Positions 53,937 to 63,670 of a stretch of 64,000 bases of DNA are shown one piece after another. The position numbers and the translations under genes were made by a program. The notes beneath the pieces were generated by a model. It did no database searches and was not told where the DNA came from. It saw only the letters and a program-made list of their open reading frames with translations. Location of the stretch: contig NZ_CCDL010000005.1 of assembly GCF_000724085.1 (NCBI RefSeq), positions 1-64,000 of the forward strand, given 5' to 3'. Position 1 is the stretch's first letter. Each line of letters starts with the position of its first letter. The stretch is from Oceanobacillus manasiensis (GTDB lineage: Bacteria > Bacillota > Bacilli > Bacillales > Amphibacillaceae).

Positions 53937-55421
53937 CTAACTCTTATCTTTATTCACTAACCCTAAACGAACGTACTGTTCTGCTGGAGCATTAAACCGT
54001 TTCATAGCGTTAATTAAACGATTAGAGTATTCTCTGTTTAACTCTTTATCTTCAATAGGGTACTTTTGAAGATAATCATCGTTTATATTATACAAAAGGG
54101 ATTCCTGGTCATGCATTGCTAATGTAAAAGGTAGCCCCTCTTCGCTAAATGGAATTTTAAAAACTGGGTAATTAGTATGCTTTAGAAAACGTCCAGCTTC
54201 AATTCTCTCTGGTGACTGAGTACCGTGAAAATGTCGGAAAGAGGTAGGTATAGCTGTATATACATTACATGGGTGATTATCCTCTCGAACTGGAGCTCTT
54301 AAATAAGTGTATTTACCATCTGTAATATTTACAGTCATTCCGAACACACCATATATGGCCTCATCGCGAATTTGCTCTTTTTCTTCCTTAATTAAATCTA
54401 GCAAGCTATTTCCCTGAACTTTGGAGGGAACTTGCAGATTAAAGTAATCTAATATCGTCGGCATTAAATCTATATTCTGTGTAATCGCAGAAATTCGTTT
54501 CTTCCCATCTTCCAGACCGGGCACATGAACCATTAATGGTAAGTGAGAAACTTCATTATAGGCATGCATAAAGTTTTTTCCTGTCCAATTATGTTCTCCA
54601 AGTAAGAATCCATGGTCTGTTGTAAATATAACCATTGTATCTTCCCATAACTCTTGTCTATCCATTTCATCTAAAAGTTTTCCTAACCAGTGGTCTATCA
54701 TTGTCAGATTACCATCGTATCTTTTTTGTAGATGAGCCATTGCTTCTGGTTGTTCGGTTACCTTTCCATACTTTGGCCACTCAAACCTGGGTCCATCATA
54801 CTCATCATTATATAAGTCTAAATAATGGGTAGGACAATCAAAAGGTTCGTGGGGATCAAACGCTTCTACCATAAGAAAATAGTCATCTGCACCTTCGTTA
54901 TCCTTTAACCATTGACAGGCTGCTTCCATTGTACGTGGGCCAGGATAATCTGCTTCTTCCTTAAATTTACTTCTATTTTTCTCATACTGTTCTTGAACCC
55001 TCCCAAGATATTCTTCAGGGAGATCTGGCGATTTAATTCTTGATACCCAAGGATCTCCTTCCTGCCCTCGATGAAGATCCCAAGATCCAAAGGCTTGACA
55101 ATAGTTCTCTCCGCCAGTAGAAAAATAGTGGTAGTGATCCGTTACTATATGCGAGAAAATATTATTTTTTCTCAATTCTTCTGGCAGAGTTACGTCAAAG
55201 GGCTCGATGCCACCCCAGCCTCGCTCCAAAAAGTCAAGCCTTCCAGTCATTAGGTCTCTACGGGCCGGCATACATGGGAGGGAACCTGCCCAATGATTAT
55301 CAAATATAACTGATTTCTCAGCTAACCTGGAGATGTTAGGTGTGTGTAGTTGAGAATTTTGATTATACACATTCAACCTATGGCGGTTAAGTGTGTCAAG
55401 TAATATAACGACCGTTTTCAT
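53937..55421 (-). CDS. Sulfatase, type I (formylglycine), cytoplasmic
   Basis: 494 aa, alkaline-phosphatase superfamily. Metal and catalytic residues: LDTLNRHRL for the first Asp, CMPARRDLMTGR (C-x-P-x-R near residues 51-62) whose Cys is converted to formylglycine, and FTTDHGFLLGEHNW for further metal ligands and His. There is no signal peptide, so it acts inside the cell, presumably on sulfated sugars brought in by the symporter upstream. Such enzymes need a maturase, and the one visible nearby is broken. Same strand as the GPH gene, 60 bp behind. Confidence 0.92.
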   Translation of the reverse strand: MKTVVILLDTLNRHRLNVYNQNSQLHTPNISRLAEKSVIFDNHWAGSLPCMPARRDLMTGRLDFLERGWGGIEPFDVTLPEELRKNNIFSHIVTDHYHYFSTGGENYCQAFGSWDLHRGQEGDPWVSRIKSPDLPEEYLGRVQEQYEKNRSKFKEEADYPGPRTMEAACQWLKDNEGADDYFLMVEAFDPHEPFDCPTHYLDLYNDEYDGPRFEWPKYGKVTEQPEAMAHLQKRYDGNLTMIDHWLGKLLDEMDRQELWEDTMVIFTTDHGFLLGEHNWTGKNFMHAYNEVSHLPLMVHVPGLEDGKKRISAITQNIDLMPTILDYFNLQVPSKVQGNSLLDLIKEEKEQIRDEAIYGVFGMTVNITDGKYTYLRAPVREDNHPCNVYTAIPTSFRHFHGTQSPERIEAGRFLKHTNYPVFKIPFSEEGLPFTLAMHDQESLLYNINDDYLQKYPIEDKELNREYSNRLINAMKRFNAPAEQYVRLGLVNKDKS

Positions 55422-55481
55422 TCTTTTCTCTCCTTCCTCTCATTAATGAAATATAACCTTTAATAATTTTTGTGTATAAAT

Positions 55482-56837
55482 TTATTCAGGAACGCCTTTC
55501 TTATTTCTTTCCATTAATTCTTTAACAATTTGCGGATGAATTTTATCTAGTTTATAGAATTGTAATAAAACAAAAACTAATGTCATCGCTAAGATTGGAA
55601 ACCAGACAAAACTAAACTCAATGGCAAACATAGCAGATGAGGACTGTACAGCTGCATTGGGGTCATAATTACCAAATGCCAATAACCAAGCTCCGGCAGC
55701 TCCTCCTATTCCCATTCCAAACTTTCCTGCAAATGCAGAACCAGAGTACAATAAACCGTTTGCACGCACTCCTGATTTCCACTCCCCATAGTCAATTGTA
55801 TCTGCAACCAGTGAGAATAGTAGACTTGGTACAAAGCCCATTCCTAATCCACTCACACCTACACCTATTAATAACAGTGGTATAGACGTCACGGTTGAGC
55901 TTATATAAATCAACACTGAACCAAATATTGCAACTAATATGCCTAACTGCATTGTCTTTTTACCGCCCAATCTTTTTGTAATTATCGGGATAAAAAGTAA
56001 GGAGACAATAGTCAAAAAGTTTAGTCCCATAACAATTGGAACTAGGTTCTCTCTGAAAAAAGTATATTTTACATAGTATACAGTCGCTTGATTTCGGATG
56101 ATATATATAAAGAAGAAAGAGATTTTAGAAATGAATATAATTAACCATGGGATACTAAAAGCCTTCATTCCTTCCCGAAAAGAAACAGGGTCTTTACTAT
56201 GACTATAATACTCTCGTTCTCTAGTATTTTTAAAGGCAATTAAAAATAAAATACTTCCTACTACCCCAAATACTGTCATCGTGAGCATAAATCCTCTTTC
56301 ATCATTTCCACTACCTAAATAAGCCACAAGAGGTAAGGTAGCAACTGAAACAACAAAACCACCAGCTTGCCCAAAAATCATACGTATAGAGGTTACTTCG
56401 TGCCGTTCTAAAGGGTTATTAGACATACTAGGTAACATAGCAGAAATTGGTAGATTAATAAATGTATAGACAAGTGTTAATACTATATATGTAGTATACG
56501 CATACACTATCTTTTCTGTATCACCAAAGTCTGGACTTGAAAAAGCTAAAACTCCTATAAACGCAAATGGGACAGAAAGCCATAGGAAATATGGTCTACA
56601 TTTCCCCCATCTTGTATTGGTTTTGTCAATTGTGTATCCCGCAATTAAATCTGTAAATCCATCGAGAAATCTTACAAGTAAAAATAAAGTCCCTACAACT
56701 CCTGCACCAATACCAAAAACATCAGTATAAAAATAAAGCAGGTACGTTGATACCATAACAAAAATTAAATTTGAAGCAAAAGCTGCTGACCCATAACTAA
56801 GTCTTTCTTTCCAAGAAACTTGATCTACTTTAAACAT
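55482..56837 (-). CDS. GPH-family glycoside symporter (MelB/XynB-like)
   Basis: 451 aa with about twelve helices. Family marks: YGSAAFASNLIFVMVSTYLLYFYTDVFGI near the N-terminus (split motif), RFLDGFTDLIAGYTIDKTNTRWGKCRPYFLW with the cation-site Asp residues, and ADTIDYGEWKSGVRANGL in the second half. These carriers import oligosaccharides or glycosides with sodium or protons. First gene of a unit with the sulfatase and rhamnosidase remnant, so the likely cargo is a sulfated rhamnose-containing sugar. That is inference from context. Confidence 0.9.
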   Translation of the reverse strand: MFKVDQVSWKERLSYGSAAFASNLIFVMVSTYLLYFYTDVFGIGAGVVGTLFLLVRFLDGFTDLIAGYTIDKTNTRWGKCRPYFLWLSVPFAFIGVLAFSSPDFGDTEKIVYAYTTYIVLTLVYTFINLPISAMLPSMSNNPLERHEVTSIRMIFGQAGGFVVSVATLPLVAYLGSGNDERGFMLTMTVFGVVGSILFLIAFKNTREREYYSHSKDPVSFREGMKAFSIPWLIIFISKISFFFIYIIRNQATVYYVKYTFFRENLVPIVMGLNFLTIVSLLFIPIITKRLGGKKTMQLGILVAIFGSVLIYISSTVTSIPLLLIGVGVSGLGMGFVPSLLFSLVADTIDYGEWKSGVRANGLLYSGSAFAGKFGMGIGGAAGAWLLAFGNYDPNAAVQSSSAMFAIEFSFVWFPILAMTLVFVLLQFYKLDKIHPQIVKELMERNKKGVPE

Positions 56838-57300
56838 GTAAATTTCTCCTTCAAAATTTTTTTAATGATTTGAACTTTTAACTTCAATAATAGCTATAAT
56901 GGTAGTTATAAATTTCCTCCTTTTAAATGTATCTACATATCAGAAAACGCTTACCGATAATTCATTATAATTGCAATTAACCGATAAGTTTGGTTTTTAT
57001 TTAATAATTTTAGTATTTTAATATGTGGAATTACCGGCTGCCCCTTTTTAATTCTAATTGCAAGACCTTTACATTTTGACTTTACTATATAGGTATTCCT
57101 TGTACATATACGTGATAATGAAAGCGTGTAAAGTAAGTTATTTTAGAATAATACCAAGGAGAGGAACTAACTACCAAATCTTGCTTTATGATTGTTTTAA
57201 AATAATTATTATATACTCTTAACCATGAAAGCTAAGTAATTATCGACAGAGAAGATTTATTCTAAAAGAATTATAGAACAGAAAATGAGGTGCTAAAAAT
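56838..57300. promoter_or_regulatory. Divergent control region between symporter and second sulfatase
   Basis: 463 AT-rich bases with no ORF. GGTAAGCGTTTTCT on the minus strand (56955-56942) and TGAAAGCGTGTAAA on the plus strand (about 57119-57132) each resemble cre sites with one or two core mismatches. They may give CcpA control of both units. Confidence 0.45.
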
Positions 57301-58938
57301 ATGTCCACTAAAACAAAAAAACCAAATATTCTATGGATCTCATTAGAAGATACAAGTCCAAGATTTGGTTGTTACGGGGATACATTGGCAAGAACTCCTA
57401 ATATTGATAAATTAGCGGAGGAAGGAACAATATTTAATAACGCTTTTTCAACTTCTGGTGTATGCGCTCCTAGCAGATCAGCTATTATTACGGGTATGTA
57501 TCAAACCTCGATTGGCACTCACCATATGCGAACAGAGCATACAGACCCAAACACACCAGAGTTGCCAACACCTTATTACGCAGTCCCGCAGGCACACGTA
57601 AAGACGTTTACCGAATACCTTCGTGCAGATGGATATTTCTGCACAAATAATTTTAAAACAGATTATCAATTCGAACCGCCATTAACTGCATGGGACGAAA
57701 ATGGTATGCATGCACATTGGCGTAACCGTGAACCCGGTCAACCGTTTTTCTCTGTGTTTAACCCAATGCTGACGCATGAAAGTGGAATGTGGGGAGACAT
57801 GGTTAGAAATTACATTTATAAAGAAGAAACAACTGATAGACCACTTACAACGGACCCGAATAATGTGGAAGTACCACCTCATCTGCCAGATACCGAAAAT
57901 ACACGGCGAGCACTTGCTAAACATTATGATAATCTTGCCGAGGTAGATGAATATGTTGGCCAAATCCTTAGGGAATTAGAAGAAGATGGGCTCGCTGATA
58001 ATACTATTGTTTTTCTGTGGAGTGATCATGGTGAGGGTCTACCGCGAGCAAAACGTTGGCCTTATGACGGAGGCATACGCGTTCCCCTAATAGTTCGCTG
58101 GCCTAATGTTTTAGAAAGAGGAGGCGTTAGCCAACAATTAGTCAGTATGATTGATTTAGGGCCAACCGTTCTATCACTTGCAGATTCAACCCGGCCTTAC
58201 CACTTACATGGCCAACCATTTATTGGAGATGAAGCAAAACAAAGAGAATATGTTTTTGCCACCCGGGACCGTCACGATCAAGCTTATGATAAAGTTCGCG
58301 CTGTGCGAGATAAACGCTTTAAATATATCCGTAACTACTACCCAGAAAAACCCTATCTTTTATGGACATCATTTAGTCACCAACATCCAGCCTATCAAGA
58401 TTTATGGAAGTTAAAGTTATCCGGTCAATTAAATAAAGATCAGCAGTTATTTATGCAGAATAAGCGCCCACCTGAAGAGTTGTACGATTGTGAGAATGAT
58501 CCACATGAACTTAATAATATAGCTGCAAATCCTTTGTATCACGAAGATATAGAGCGACTTCGGTTAGAACTTGATGCTTGGTGCAAGGAATATGATACTT
58601 GGGGGGATATTCCTGAGGCTCAAATGGTTGAGACCATGTGGCCAGGAGGACTACAGCCAGAGTCAGCAGCACCTATCTTTATACCAATAAATGAAAACCT
58701 TCCCGGAATGAAACCTTTTAATAAAGCTTCGTTTCAGGAGACTACTGAGATTATGCTTCATTCTGCAACTCAAGGCGCATCTATCGCATATACAACTAAT
58801 GAGGGAGAAAATGTGCATTGGGAATTATACACGGGGCCAATTCCTCTGACTAAGGGTACTACTACAATTAGAGCGAAGGCTATTCGAATTGGCTATAAAG
58901 ATAGTGAAGAAGTACAAGCGGTATTTAAATTGGAGTAA
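57301..58938 (+). CDS. Sulfatase, type I, with C-terminal beta-sandwich domain
   Basis: 545 aa. ILWISLEDTSPRFGCYGD carries the first metal ligands, CAPSRSAIITGMYQT (near residues 59-73) the formylglycine Cys, and LWSDHGEGLPRAKRWPYDGG the later Asp-His pair. Residues about 465-545 add a domain with the pattern of chitobiase-type (CHB_HEX_C-like) modules: ASIAYTTNEGENVHWELYTGP and ITLxxGTTTIRAKAIRIGY. No signal peptide is seen, so it is a cytoplasmic enzyme acting on imported sulfated sugars or glycosides. ATG 57301 follows AGAAAATGAGGTG at modest strength. Confidence 0.9.
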   Translation: MSTKTKKPNILWISLEDTSPRFGCYGDTLARTPNIDKLAEEGTIFNNAFSTSGVCAPSRSAIITGMYQTSIGTHHMRTEHTDPNTPELPTPYYAVPQAHVKTFTEYLRADGYFCTNNFKTDYQFEPPLTAWDENGMHAHWRNREPGQPFFSVFNPMLTHESGMWGDMVRNYIYKEETTDRPLTTDPNNVEVPPHLPDTENTRRALAKHYDNLAEVDEYVGQILRELEEDGLADNTIVFLWSDHGEGLPRAKRWPYDGGIRVPLIVRWPNVLERGGVSQQLVSMIDLGPTVLSLADSTRPYHLHGQPFIGDEAKQREYVFATRDRHDQAYDKVRAVRDKRFKYIRNYYPEKPYLLWTSFSHQHPAYQDLWKLKLSGQLNKDQQLFMQNKRPPEELYDCENDPHELNNIAANPLYHEDIERLRLELDAWCKEYDTWGDIPEAQMVETMWPGGLQPESAAPIFIPINENLPGMKPFNKASFQETTEIMLHSATQGASIAYTTNEGENVHWELYTGPIPLTKGTTTIRAKAIRIGYKDSEEVQAVFKLE

Positions 58939-58979
58939 GTCTGTTGAAAATACTTTAAAACAAAATAAAACATAACTAT

Positions 58980-59005
58980 CCGCCCGTAAACCGGGCGGTC
59001 TTTAA
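58980..59005. terminator. Terminator between sulfatase and broken activator gene
   Basis: CCGCCCG / CGGGCGG stem, 5-base loop, followed by TCTTTAATTT on the plus strand. Confidence 0.8.
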
Positions 59006-59017
59006 TTTCTTATAAGT

Positions 59018-59137
59018 TTAACCTGCCTCAAAAGTGCAACGAAATCCTACATTTCCTGTCATATTATATAAGCCATAGCTATTAGCAGGAAAAGCATGCA
59101 TAGGAGCAGTTCCTAAATTATGTTCATTGGTTTAATT
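59018..59137 (-). pseudogene. Remnant of a formylglycine-generating enzyme (sulfatase activator)
   Basis: Minus strand reads TNEHNLGTAPMHAFPANSYG and LYNMTGNV, matching the FGE/SUMF1 core (GTAPVxxFPPNGYGLYNxxGNVWEW). It then jumps at once to GFRCTFEAG and stop. The GFRC motif normally lies about 60 residues later at the enzyme's end, so an internal deletion has removed the part with the copper-binding Cys pair partner. An in-frame TAA precedes TNEH and no N-terminal part is recognisable. It is convergent with the sulfatase gene and 80 bp from it, so it once supplied the activating enzyme locally. Confidence 0.8.
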
Positions 59138-59319
59138 ACGTTCAAATTCACGAATCTGTGGACTATTTAAACCCAATGGAAGTCAAACAACAACCTCTAT
59201 ACATACCAAGTGTTCTATAACATAAATCACAATCACAAACTTATAAACCTGTTGTGCATAAGTATTCTTAATGAAAAAAGCGACTGTTCTTTGAACAATC
59301 GCCTTCCCTGTTAAAAATC

Positions 59320-59886
59320 TTACTCATTTGCATTTTTATAATAAATTAGATTATCTGTCCATTCTCCAAACTCAAAAATAAACCCTTTCCTTGTACATTC
59401 ATACATCATTCCGACACTCTCCGCTAAATTGAATGAAGCCGAATTATCTAAATTGATATGGGCTTCTATACGGTGAAATTTCAAATGATTAAAAGCAATA
59501 TTAAGTGCTTCTTGTACTGCTTCTTTTCCGTAACCTTTTCTCCAATACTGATTATGGATAGTGTATCCTATCCTCCCCCATTGAAATTCATCTCTGGCTA
59601 AGGTTGAAAAATCGACCATACCTAAATGTATGCCGTCTTCCTTTCTGAACACTCCAAAGATGTGGGCAATGTCTTCCAAAGCTAACTCTTGGTGTTTATC
59701 TACCATACTATCAAACCAAGCCTTAGTACATTCAGTCATATCTATTTTCCCTTTATCGTGGCGATGCTGCGATGGGAGACGTTTTTCATATTCATTTAGC
59801 CAATTTTCGTAGTCAGCTTTCTTTAATGGTCTTACTATCAATCTTTCTGTTTGTGAAACAACCTCAAATTTTTCCTTTAATTTCAA
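59320..59886 (-). CDS. GNAT acetyltransferase, RimJ/RimL type
   Basis: 188 aa. RLIVRPLKKADYENWL at the start, FGVFRKEDGIHLGMVDF, and the acetyl-CoA loop region QWGRIGYTIHNQYWRKGYGKEAVQEAL (near 100-128, split motif). It ends with FHRIEAHINLDNSASFNLAESVGM. This class acetylates N-terminal amines of proteins or small amines and drugs. The substrate cannot be told. AGGAGATGTCAC precedes ATG 59886. Single gene. Confidence 0.88.
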   Translation of the reverse strand: MKLKEKFEVVSQTERLIVRPLKKADYENWLNEYEKRLPSQHRHDKGKIDMTECTKAWFDSMVDKHQELALEDIAHIFGVFRKEDGIHLGMVDFSTLARDEFQWGRIGYTIHNQYWRKGYGKEAVQEALNIAFNHLKFHRIEAHINLDNSASFNLAESVGMMYECTRKGFIFEFGEWTDNLIYYKNANE

Positions 59887-60158
59887 TGTGACATCTCCTC
59901 TTTATTGACTTTTTAAAAACATAACCTACTTTTTTAATGGTATTTAGTTTAAATGTCATAAGACATCACACCTTTCTATATGTAATATATAAACTATTCT
60001 ACCACACTTTGCATATAGCACTGATAAATGAAATAACTTTTTTCCCGCTTCTTAGCCCTCGATAATTACTTAACCTCTGAAGCGGTTATTTAACATCAGT
60101 TGTATTCTTATATTTACGGTCTTCAAAAAACTCTTGAAATGCAAATTTTAAAAGCACA

Positions 60159-60196
60159 AAAAGGACTACTCCCCTTATTACTTAGGAAGTAGTCCT
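60159..60196 (-). terminator. Intrinsic terminator of groESL
   Basis: Minus strand AGGACTACTTCC / GGGGAGTAGTCCT with TTTTT after it, about 57 bp past the groEL stop. The rest of 59887-60158 holds nothing recognised. Confidence 0.88.
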
Positions 60197-60252
60197 CTTC
60201 TTATACATTACACTTCTTCACGAAGTGGATGAGGGGGAGTGTAGGAAATCTC

Positions 60253-61917
<1,665 letters not shown>

Positions 61918-61966
61918 CTATTTTCAGTTCGTATGAGTTTTTATTCGATGTACTTATACGTTCATC

Positions 61967-62251
61967 TTAGCTGACAACAGCTAGAATGTCGTTTTCACGA
62001 AGAATTAAGTATTCTGTGCCTTCATATTTAACTTCAGTACCGGCAAATTTTGAGAAAATAATACGGTCACCTTCTGCTACTTCAAGTGCAACTTTTTCTC
62101 CATGTTCTGTTACGCGACCAGAACCTACCGCCACAACCTTACCTTCTTGTGGTTTTTCTTTTGCAGAATCTGGAAGTACGATACCGCTTGCAGTTTTTTC
62201 TTCCTGTTCAACAAGCTCGATGACAACACGATCTCCTAGTGGTTTAATCAT
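61967..62251 (-). CDS. groES: Co-chaperonin GroES
   Basis: 94 aa, starting [20 protein letters not shown] and containing the mobile loop [20 protein letters not shown], with roof and C-terminal ENDILAVV. It caps the GroEL ring. ATG 62251 follows AGGAGGCTTTCTAC. First gene of groESL, 39 bp behind the CIRCE operator. Confidence 0.98.
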   Translation of the reverse strand: MIKPLGDRVVIELVEQEEKTASGIVLPDSAKEKPQEGKVVAVGSGRVTEHGEKVALEVAEGDRIIFSKFAGTEVKYEGTEYLILRENDILAVVS

Positions 62252-62289
62252 GTAGAAAGCCTCCTTAATTCTAGATATGTTTTTTAGTG

Positions 62290-62316
62290 TTAGCACTCTA
62301 CACAACCGAGTGCTAA
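62290..62316. promoter_or_regulatory. CIRCE operator (HrcA binding site)
   Basis: TTAGCACTC - 9 bases - GAGTGCTAA, the exact CIRCE inverted repeat, lying between promoter and groES. HrcA repression relieved by heat is expected. Confidence 0.98.
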
Positions 62317-62327
62317 TTCCAATTAAT

Positions 62328-62356
62328 ATGATAAATAAATTGGATTAAAAATGCAA
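62328..62356 (-). promoter_or_regulatory. SigA-type promoter of groESL
   Basis: Minus strand TTGCAT (62356-62351), 17-bp spacer, TATCAT (62333-62328), just ahead of CIRCE. Confidence 0.75.
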
Positions 62357-62532
62357 GTATTGGACTCATGATTTTTATATTTTTTGTTTAAGCCTAGAAA
62401 AGCCCTTCTGTTATAACCTCATGCTAATTTATGATAGAATATAAAAAGAATGCAACTAATTGTTCTACTAGTACGATGCGTACTCACATATAATAGAAAA
62501 ACACTACTGTTCATTAAAGGAGTCGTTGTATT

Positions 62533-63243
62533 TTGCCTAAACGTTATTGGTGGGTCATTATTTCTTACCTTATTATGCAGTTCTCTGTATTCTTAATGGC
62601 TCCACTTCTTTATCGGCTTTTGCCAATCAGCATAGAGCAAGCTAGCATTTACTGGTCCATCACTAGTTTTATTTTAGGAATGATTGTTGTCATTCTGCTT
62701 TTAAGACCAGACATGAAAATGACAAGGAGCCATGAAGCTTCCCCTGTCGGAGTTGCAGTTGCTTGGTCGATAATTGGTGTATTTATGGCCTATGCTGCCC
62801 AGTTTATTGCAGCCTTGCTCGAAATGGGGATTTTTGGGATTCAACCAGGTTCAGAGAATACACAAGGGATTATGGATATAGCTCGAGCTACTCCATTGTT
62901 TATTCTTATTCCTGCTATTATTGCGCCTGTTTTAGAGGAGATTATTTTCCGTAAAATTATTTTCGGAGAACTCTACAAGAGGACAAACTTTTTTATAGCT
63001 GCTTTAATTTCTGCGTTTATTTTCGGTATCATTCATGGAGAACCACAGCACATTATTGTTTATGGTTCCATGGGTCTGGTTTTCGCCTTCTTATATGTAA
63101 AGACAAAACGGATATTGGTGCCAATTTTTGTTCATGCAGCTATGAATACCATTGTCGTCCTTGTGCAATATAACCTGACTCCAGAAGATATTGAGAGAAT
63201 GCAAAAGAATTTACAGGACATGCAAGCGATTATCTTTGGTTAA
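62533..63243 (+). CDS. ydiL: CPBP-family intramembrane protease (YdiL)
   Basis: 236 aa with about seven helices. The three CPBP/ABI motifs of glutamic intramembrane proteases are present: EEIIFRKIIFGEL (near 137-149, catalytic Glu pair and Arg), FIFGIIHGEPQHII with His, and FVHAAMNTIVVL with His and Asn. Substrate unknown. Relatives trim prenylated proteins or act in bacteriocin immunity. TTG 62533 follows AAAGGAG. It is divergent from groESL and followed by ydiK, the arrangement also found in B. subtilis. Confidence 0.93.
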   Translation: MPKRYWWVIISYLIMQFSVFLMAPLLYRLLPISIEQASIYWSITSFILGMIVVILLLRPDMKMTRSHEASPVGVAVAWSIIGVFMAYAAQFIAALLEMGIFGIQPGSENTQGIMDIARATPLFILIPAIIAPVLEEIIFRKIIFGELYKRTNFFIAALISAFIFGIIHGEPQHIIVYGSMGLVFAFLYVKTKRILVPIFVHAAMNTIVVLVQYNLTPEDIERMQKNLQDMQAIIFG

Positions 63244-63277
63244 TAGGTGAAACGATCACCACGTTGGAGGTTTACGC

Positions 63278-63475
63278 ATGAAAATTTCACCAAAAACAAT
63301 GGCCGCCATTTACTTTGTAATGGGAGTGTTTTTCACATACATTGCCATTCTCAGCGCACAAGACACGGTTTGGAATATAACGACGATGATCTTGGCGCTG
63401 TTTGCCACTCTTGAATTTGGTGTAAGTATTCGATTAATTGGTTTACATTTTCGGATTAAAAAGAAAAAGGAGTAG
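63278..63475 (+). CDS. ydiK: Small membrane protein YdiK
   Basis: 65 aa with two helices: MAAIYFVMGVFFTYIAIL and ITTMILALFATLEFGVSI, then a basic tail (FRIKKKKE). It matches the position and size of B. subtilis YdiK, which has no known function. It lies 34 bp behind ydiL with GGAGG ahead of the ATG, so the two are co-transcribed. Confidence 0.85.
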   Translation: MKISPKTMAAIYFVMGVFFTYIAILSAQDTVWNITTMILALFATLEFGVSIRLIGLHFRIKKKKE

Positions 63476-63501
63476 CATTCATCTGAAATGCTACTCCTTT
63501 T
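63464..63501 (+). terminator. Intrinsic terminator of ydiL-ydiK
   Basis: AAAAGGAGTAGCATT / AATGCTACTCCTTTT, a 15-bp perfect stem overlapping the stop codon, then TGTTATT. Confidence 0.9.
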
Positions 63502-63518
63502 GTTATTAATTGCCGTTT

Positions 63519-63670
63519 ATCCCGGAGCAACCGTCCGTAAGACTCCCACTTCAAAACATGAAGTGAAACAGTGATGTTTAGTGGGAGTAAACGGACTAAC
63601 ATGCCGATTCGTTCAACTAACAATCAGTGGGGGATGAAAGAAACCCCCACTGATTGAAGTTTCACTTTAT
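63519..63670 (+). repeat. Dispersed intergenic repeat, family B, copy 2
   Basis: Same sequence family as 35131-35287 in the opposite orientation. It holds GTTTCACTTCAT-type inverted pieces and a strong CAGTGGGGG ... CCCCCACTG hairpin. Its far end (TTCACTTTAT) covers the stop codon of the next gene. Confidence 0.88.
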
